Source: Desmodus rotundus | Lineage: Eukaryota; Chordata; Mammalia; Chiroptera; Phyllostomidae | Direction: 5' to 3' | DNA: 64,000 bases | Assembly (NCBI RefSeq): GCF_022682495.2 | Contig: NC_071397.1 | Coordinates: forward strand, 10,197,082-10,261,081 | Notes under the pieces: generated by a model | The model's database searches: none | What the model was told of the DNA's origin: nothing | The model's input: only the letters and a program-made list of their open reading frames with translations | Translations under genes and position numbers: made by a program | Shown: positions 52,301 through 64,000 of the stretch, piece after piece | How the letters are laid out: every line of letters begins with the position of its first letter | Numbering within the stretch: position 1 is the first letter of the stretch

Positions 52301-53334
52301 GCCGGGCTGAGCTGGCAGCCGATGAAGGTCTCGGCACAGCTCTCAGCGCATCACTGGCTGGTCCAACACCAAAACCTTCAAAGCGTTTGCCTTTCTGGAA
52401 GGGCCTGGAACAGAACTGTGGCTGGACCCGGGAGGGGCCTCGGTGCGCAGGGGAATAGAAGCTCCAGATCTGCATCCAGAGGCGATTTTCCCAGGCTCCT
52501 TCCTCCCACACATCGGCTCCCTCCCTCACTTCTGGAGATGGATCAGGTCCTTCCGCCAAGTCCTAATGGCTGCACAACTCAGCCCTGGGCTGGGCTGCTC
52601 CTGTCTGGGGAGCAGAAACCAGGGCAGGACTCAGGACAATGGCTCGTTAGCTGTAGCCTGGGTCTCCTCCTGCCAAGGATGGCTCCCAGACCGCTGGTGG
52701 CCAGAAAGGGCTATTGAGCAGGGAGGCCTGAAATGACCAAACTTCCATACGAGCCCCCCATCCCCCTCAGGTCTCATCTGTCTCAGAACAGAGGATTCTG
52801 GGACTGGGGAAGAGAGAGCAAAATAGCAAGTGGGGGCACACTGCACTGGGACTGAATGGCACTGGTGATAGCCCAGTAGAGGGTGCAGGAGCCCGGAGTC
52901 TCCCCAAGCCTGGCCCCAACCAACTCCCGTGGATTTGGCTTCCTCCCCCACGCCACCTTTAACTAGACTTGCTGAGTTTCACCTCTTTTCATTTCCTGTG
53001 CCCTCCCCCTGGAAGTGGTTTTAATGAACAGTGAAAGGTCTAAAAGGCAATCAGGAGGAGTAAAGCGCTGGGATAATTAAACTGTTCCTCTTTCCCAGCT
53101 GAACTTTAGCATCTGGGGCTGGCTGCCCAAGGAGCCTGGGTTCCACAGCACTCAGGCCTCACTTGCTCCCCAGGGTCCTGGAGCATCCAGATGGAGAGGG
53201 GCAACGCCCTGGTGGTGCTGCGCAGTCTGCTCTGGCCAGGCCTCACCTTCTACCACACCCCCGGCACCAAGAACTGTGGCTATATCTACGTGGGCACCGG
53301 TGAGAAGAACATGGACCTGCCCTTCATGCTGTAG
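40108..53334 (+). CDS. RSPH9: Radial spoke head component 9, complete spliced gene
   Basis: RSPH9 is part of the radial spoke head of motile cilia and flagella; human mutations cause primary ciliary dyskinesia. Five coding exons, 40108-40334, 42676-42841, 45826-45955, 46420-46566 and 53174-53334, sum to 831 nt, or 276 codons plus TAG, the human length. The protein starts MDAESLLLSLELASGSGQG. It keeps RVLFWGRILGLV, EWSLLPPATEEMV, VVKGRFMGDPSHEYEH, IDQIDKAVAIIPRGALFK, EAKKLSSYFHFREP, SLDFMDSLENDIPKG and ends TGEKNMDLPFML. The Lys equivalent to human Lys268, deleted in one reported form of the disease, is present (GEKN). The start has A at -3 and G at +4. All junctions are GT-AG. Intron 4 is 6.6 kb. 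Confidence 0.98.
40335..42675 (+). other. RSPH9: RSPH9 intron 1
   Basis: GC-rich at its start and free of recognised SINEs. It holds a purine-rich (GGAA)n/(GGGA)n tract at about 41507-41565. No exon is supported within it. Confidence 0.6.
41507..41565 (+). repeat. Polypurine (GGAA/GGGA)n tract
   Basis: AAAGGAAGGAAGGGAGGGAG followed by further GGAA and AAAGA units, all purines on the plus strand. Confidence 0.9.
42676..42841 (+). CDS. RSPH9: RSPH9 coding exon 2
   Basis: 166 nt encoding LNCMEWSLLPPATEEM through GDKVFEEEVV. The acceptor is gttgacag and the donor is GTG|gtgagt. Confidence 0.97.
43060..43570 (+). mobile_element. Old L1 3' fragment split by a MER5-like element
   Basis: L1-like text (TTCACATGGTTCAAAATTC, GTACAAAAAGGAATAAAGTG) is interrupted at about 43190-43385 by a MER5-like block (CAGCCTGGGTCAGAGGCATC, GACCTGCATTTTAGCACATC). 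It resumes with CCAGAGACGTTTTATGCAAA. Confidence 0.55.
43612..44475 (+). mobile_element. L1 3' UTR fragment with nested SINE
   Basis: Text such as TATGTTGATTATGCTGTTAC before the SINE, and GATGATGAACTCCTTTAACT, CCATTCTAAATGATAGCTTT and CTTCTTTCCAGCCCCTTCTT after it, resembles the bat L1 3' UTR. Confidence 0.65.
43792..43994 (-). mobile_element. Ves-type SINE
   Basis: Reverse copy nested in L1: aaaagattttatttatttat ... gagccacactggccaggg. Confidence 0.93.
44640..44830. mobile_element. MIR-like fragment
   Basis: CTTCAGTTTTATTTTCTGT, then GGTAATTACATTTACTCCTC and CAATGAGGTGACATATTTAA match the order of the MIR 3' half. Confidence 0.55.
45056..45262 (+). mobile_element. Ves-type SINE
   Basis: Forward copy in RSPH9 intron 2: GCCCTGCTGGTGTGGCTCAG ... 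AATGAATAAATAAGATC. Confidence 0.92.
45826..45955 (+). CDS. RSPH9: RSPH9 coding exon 3
   Basis: 130 nt encoding VRIKEETRLVSIIDQID through HVNRTFE plus one base. The acceptor is ctcctcag and the donor is AAG|gtacgt. Confidence 0.97.
46420..46566 (+). CDS. RSPH9: RSPH9 coding exon 4
   Basis: 147 nt encoding LSMSEAKKLSSYFHFRE through SLENDIPK plus one base. The acceptor is a T-run ending tag and the donor is AAG|gtaata. Confidence 0.97.
47310..47830. mobile_element. Two MIR fragments
   Basis: Near 47310-47470, ATCCCCCTTTTATAGATGAA and AGAAACAGACTCAGAG form a MIR core. Near 47640-47830, GACAGCCTGGGTTGGAATCC, TCTTGGGCAAGTCCCTCAAC and TCAATTTCCCTCATTTCTAA form a second, forward MIR. Confidence 0.75.
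48567..48669. repeat. Nested palindrome (two-tier hairpin)
   Basis: Outer perfect 12-bp arms ggatgaggctcc (48567-48578) and ggagcctcatcc (48658-48669) enclose an inner perfect hairpin: tcttgtgttagg (48614-48625) and cctaacacaaga (48631-48642) with loop agacg. Confidence 0.92.
49427..49530 (+). repeat. Direct duplicate, copy 1
   Basis: About 104 bp beginning GCCAGAATGGGCTGGGCTGC and ending near AGGTGGAAATT, matching 50438-50540 with about ten differences. Confidence 0.92.
50438..50540 (+). repeat. Direct duplicate, copy 2
   Basis: About 103 bp matching 49427-49530, including the shared block CCAAAATCCCAAGGAAGAG. The copies start 1.01 kb apart. It is either a local duplication or two copies of an unnamed repeat. 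Confidence 0.92.
53174..53334 (+). CDS. RSPH9: RSPH9 terminal coding exon 5
   Basis: 161 nt encoding SWSIQMERGNALVVLRS through GEKNMDLPFML and TAG. The acceptor is ctccccag. CATAAA at about 53367-53372 is the nearest poly(A)-signal-like hexamer. Confidence 0.97.
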
Positions 53335-54034
53335 GAGGGGCCAGCCCGGGAACTTTTTGTGTAAAGCATAAACATTATTTTCATACATTTCAGTGAATCT
53401 GGTCTGTTCATTCTGTCCTGCCACTTCCCCTCATCTCCAGCTCCATCTGGTGTCCAGGAGCTGAGGACAGGCCCAAAGAGCCCCAGTGCTAAAGCAAGTG
53501 GCAGAGGACCGGAATGTGCTAACGAGAAAGAATGGCGGGTGGGAACGGCTATGGGAGGCGATGGCCGGGAGACCTCTGAGGAAGGCAGCTCCTAGACTTA
53601 GACTGAGTCGTACCTGGGCCAGGCAGCCCATCGGCTCAAGACTAACAGCCGTCCAAATGGAGGATAGGAACCTGCCTGGCCCATGAACTCCCTTCGGTTT
53701 AGTGGCTCAATGCTCAGAAACTGGCTGGAAATGGGCCCCAGTCCCCCGCACTCCCCAAGCAGTGAGCACACACCCAGTGGGTGAGACACGAGCCTGGTTT
53801 ATGACACTCCTTTGAGGAAAACTCCTGTCCCCGAGCAGAGTAAGGCCCCAACTGGTCAGGAGACCACCTCAGGGGCCAAGGAACCCAAGTGAACTGCATA
53901 CCCCCAGCTGAAGGCACCGAAGGTGGTGTCGCTGCCACTCGTGTGGGTCATGCTGGAGGAGCCAGGCCACCCTGGTAGGGACCAGGGGCAGAGCAGGAGG
54001 ACGTCTGGCCAGGTTCTCAGGAAGTCCTGCTCAG
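53335..54034. other. RSPH9-MRPS18A convergent junction
   Basis: 700 bp between the two stop codons. No canonical AATAAA is seen on either strand. CATAAA occurs on the plus strand at about 53367 and on the minus strand at about 53799 (tttatg on plus), each a weak candidate for its gene. Confidence 0.6.
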
Positions 54035-62641
<8,607 letters not shown>

Positions 62642-64000
62642 CTGCAGAGAGAAAGGGGAAAAACTAGGTCAGCCATTTAATAAGGAACAGGGAGTTTCAA
62701 ATAATAGCTCACATCCTGCGCACACAGGCAAACAGAGCCTTCAGTCTGCACTCTCCCACAGGCCCCACCTAGAAGAGAGAGTGCAGTGTCACCTCCAAAC
62801 GCTCTGTGCCCCTGAGGCTGGACAAGTGCGAGCCCAGATGCCCAAGCAATATCATCTCTCTGGGACCAAGGGCTCCACACTGTTTTTGCCTTTCCAAACC
62901 AAGATTCCTCTTGGTTCTATCTAAGGAAATTGGCAAGATCCTGCCCTCCCATGGCTAGCAATAATGACCTAAGAGTGGGCAGTTGGGGGCAGAAGCATGT
63001 AAAAGGCCTTCAAAAGTACCCACTGCATGTGTCCTTTTACTGAGAGAATCAGACAAACGTAGTGTCTGACCTTGAACAGTTTGCAATACAGCACTGAACT
63101 ACATAAAACGACTCCAGTGGCCCTGGCAGATAAGCCGCGAGGCAAGTTCACCCCTAGGATTCACCCCGAGAGCCCTGTATTAAAGCTGTATGGGGGCAAC
63201 TGTGCGAGTCAGATGCCCCCCCCCGCAGGGCTGCAGTGTGTTATCCACGCTGGGGAGGTGTGGCAGAGAGAGGCTGGAACAAGGGCCTGCAGGCTCTGGG
63301 CCAGGCGCAAGTCCAGAGAGTGCTGCAATTGCAGACTGAGAGGGACTCCCTCAGCGCTCTGCCCTGTAGGCCTGGCAGTCAGAAGGGAACCTGAGGGAAG
63401 GACAGTAAGTCACTCACACCTGTCGGGCTGTACGTATTTCCTATCTTACTCGACTAGGATGCAGAATGGCAACTTCAACAATATTCAAAGGAAGAACCAA
63501 GCTAAAAGCCCACATCTGGCAAATCCAATCAAACAGAAAGTTCTTGGAGACCCTCACTTGTTCTCCCAGTGTCTTTAGAAAGGGAGGGGCCACAGCTGTA
63601 GCAGAGGAACTGGCAGGCGGCAGGTGCGCCATGGACGCTGGCTAGCATTCGGGGAGCGGAGTACTTGTCACGGCCCGCTTCTGACTACTAATCACTGGAA
63701 GAGAAAACTTGGGCCCACACGGCTGCCGTCTCCCCACATACTAAAAGCGCATTTTAACAGCAGCTTGGCTACACAGTTAGTTTTACTCAGCTCTAGCCAA
63801 GGCACGAATGCAGATTAGAAAGAGCCTAAGGTTCTTAACGCTGACAATCCAGTGAGAGTTATGGACCTCTCCCTCGAAACACGTCGTCCATTAGCATACA
63901 CACAATAAACATGGATTTAGGAGACTCAGACCCCTGAAACTAGGTACCCAAACAGTAATACTGGTTTTCTCTCAGAGGTGGCGGTAGGTAATTTTAGCTG
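62642..64000 (-). other. MRPS18A: MRPS18A intron 1 (partial)
   Basis: No exon is found: the CpG-rich first exon expected for this gene is absent, so the intron continues past the window edge. No clear repeat was recognised. Confidence 0.65.

Larger units (their letters stand above)
46567..53173 (+). other. RSPH9: RSPH9 intron 4
   Basis: 6.6 kb without a supported exon and without any Ves SINE. It contains an L2-tail piece (about 46885-46945), two MIRs, an AT-rich tract (about 47850-47940), a nested palindrome (48567-48669), a duplicated 104-bp segment (49427 and 50438) and another old MIR/L2-like piece at about 49925-50030. The 3' part, 50.6-53.1 kb, is GC-rich and unassigned. Confidence 0.7.

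Noticed and set aside
52115..52717. 200-codon plus-strand frame in RSPH9 intron 4
   Set aside because: GC-rich, with low-complexity composition, no similarity recognised and overlapping open frames on both strands.
63441..63632. Candidate MRPS18A exon 1 (a minus-strand frame starting MAHLPPAS)
   Set aside because: It does not resemble the expected N-terminus, has no donor in the right phase after a GFRE-like sequence and is not CpG-rich.

Overview
The window is mammalian nuclear DNA, almost certainly from a bat. About 22 copies of a tRNA-derived SINE of the bat Ves type (head GGCTGGTGTGGCTCAGTGG, pyrimidine tail, A-rich end) lie in both orientations, next to old L1, L2, MIR and MER5/MER20-like fragments and one internally deleted mariner-type DNA transposon. 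The gene order and content match the human chromosome 6p21.1 block: POLH (+), GTPBP2 (-), MAD2L1BP (+), RSPH9 (+), MRPS18A (-). Exons were assigned by reading GT-AG splice sites by eye and comparing the joined reading frames with remembered human orthologues. No search was run, and the species or bat family cannot be fixed from here.

Layout. 1-18077: 3' part of POLH, coding exons 5-11 by human numbering; exons 1-4 lie left of the window. 18078-21640: POLH 3' UTR and the tail-to-tail junction with GTPBP2. 21610-29149: complete GTPBP2 on the minus strand in 12 coding exons, summing to 602 codons plus stop, with a CpG-rich promoter at about 28950-29480. 29480-33480: intergenic, with SINEs, an L1-like piece and an L2. 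33636-36675: complete MAD2L1BP (3 coding exons, 274 aa). 36676-40000: intergenic. 40108-53334: complete RSPH9 (5 coding exons, 276 aa). 54035-62641: MRPS18A on the minus strand, coding exons 2-6; exon 1 is to the right of the window.

The genes are functionally unrelated housekeeping or ciliary genes: translesion DNA synthesis (POLH), ribosome rescue (GTPBP2), spindle-checkpoint silencing (MAD2L1BP), motile-cilium radial spoke (RSPH9) and mitochondrial ribosome (MRPS18A). All visible open frames are intact. The most unusual structure is a 117-bp copy of the POLH exon 6/intron 6 boundary embedded inside a Ves SINE that itself lies about 30 bp upstream of the POLH exon 5 splice acceptor. Other notable items are back-to-back poly(A) signals between POLH and GTPBP2, a palindromic X-box just upstream of RSPH9, a 104-bp duplicated segment and a nested palindrome in RSPH9 intron 4, and a crossing inverted repeat in POLH intron 9. 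No CRISPR arrays, rRNA, bona fide tRNA genes or recognisable endogenous retroviral genes were seen.
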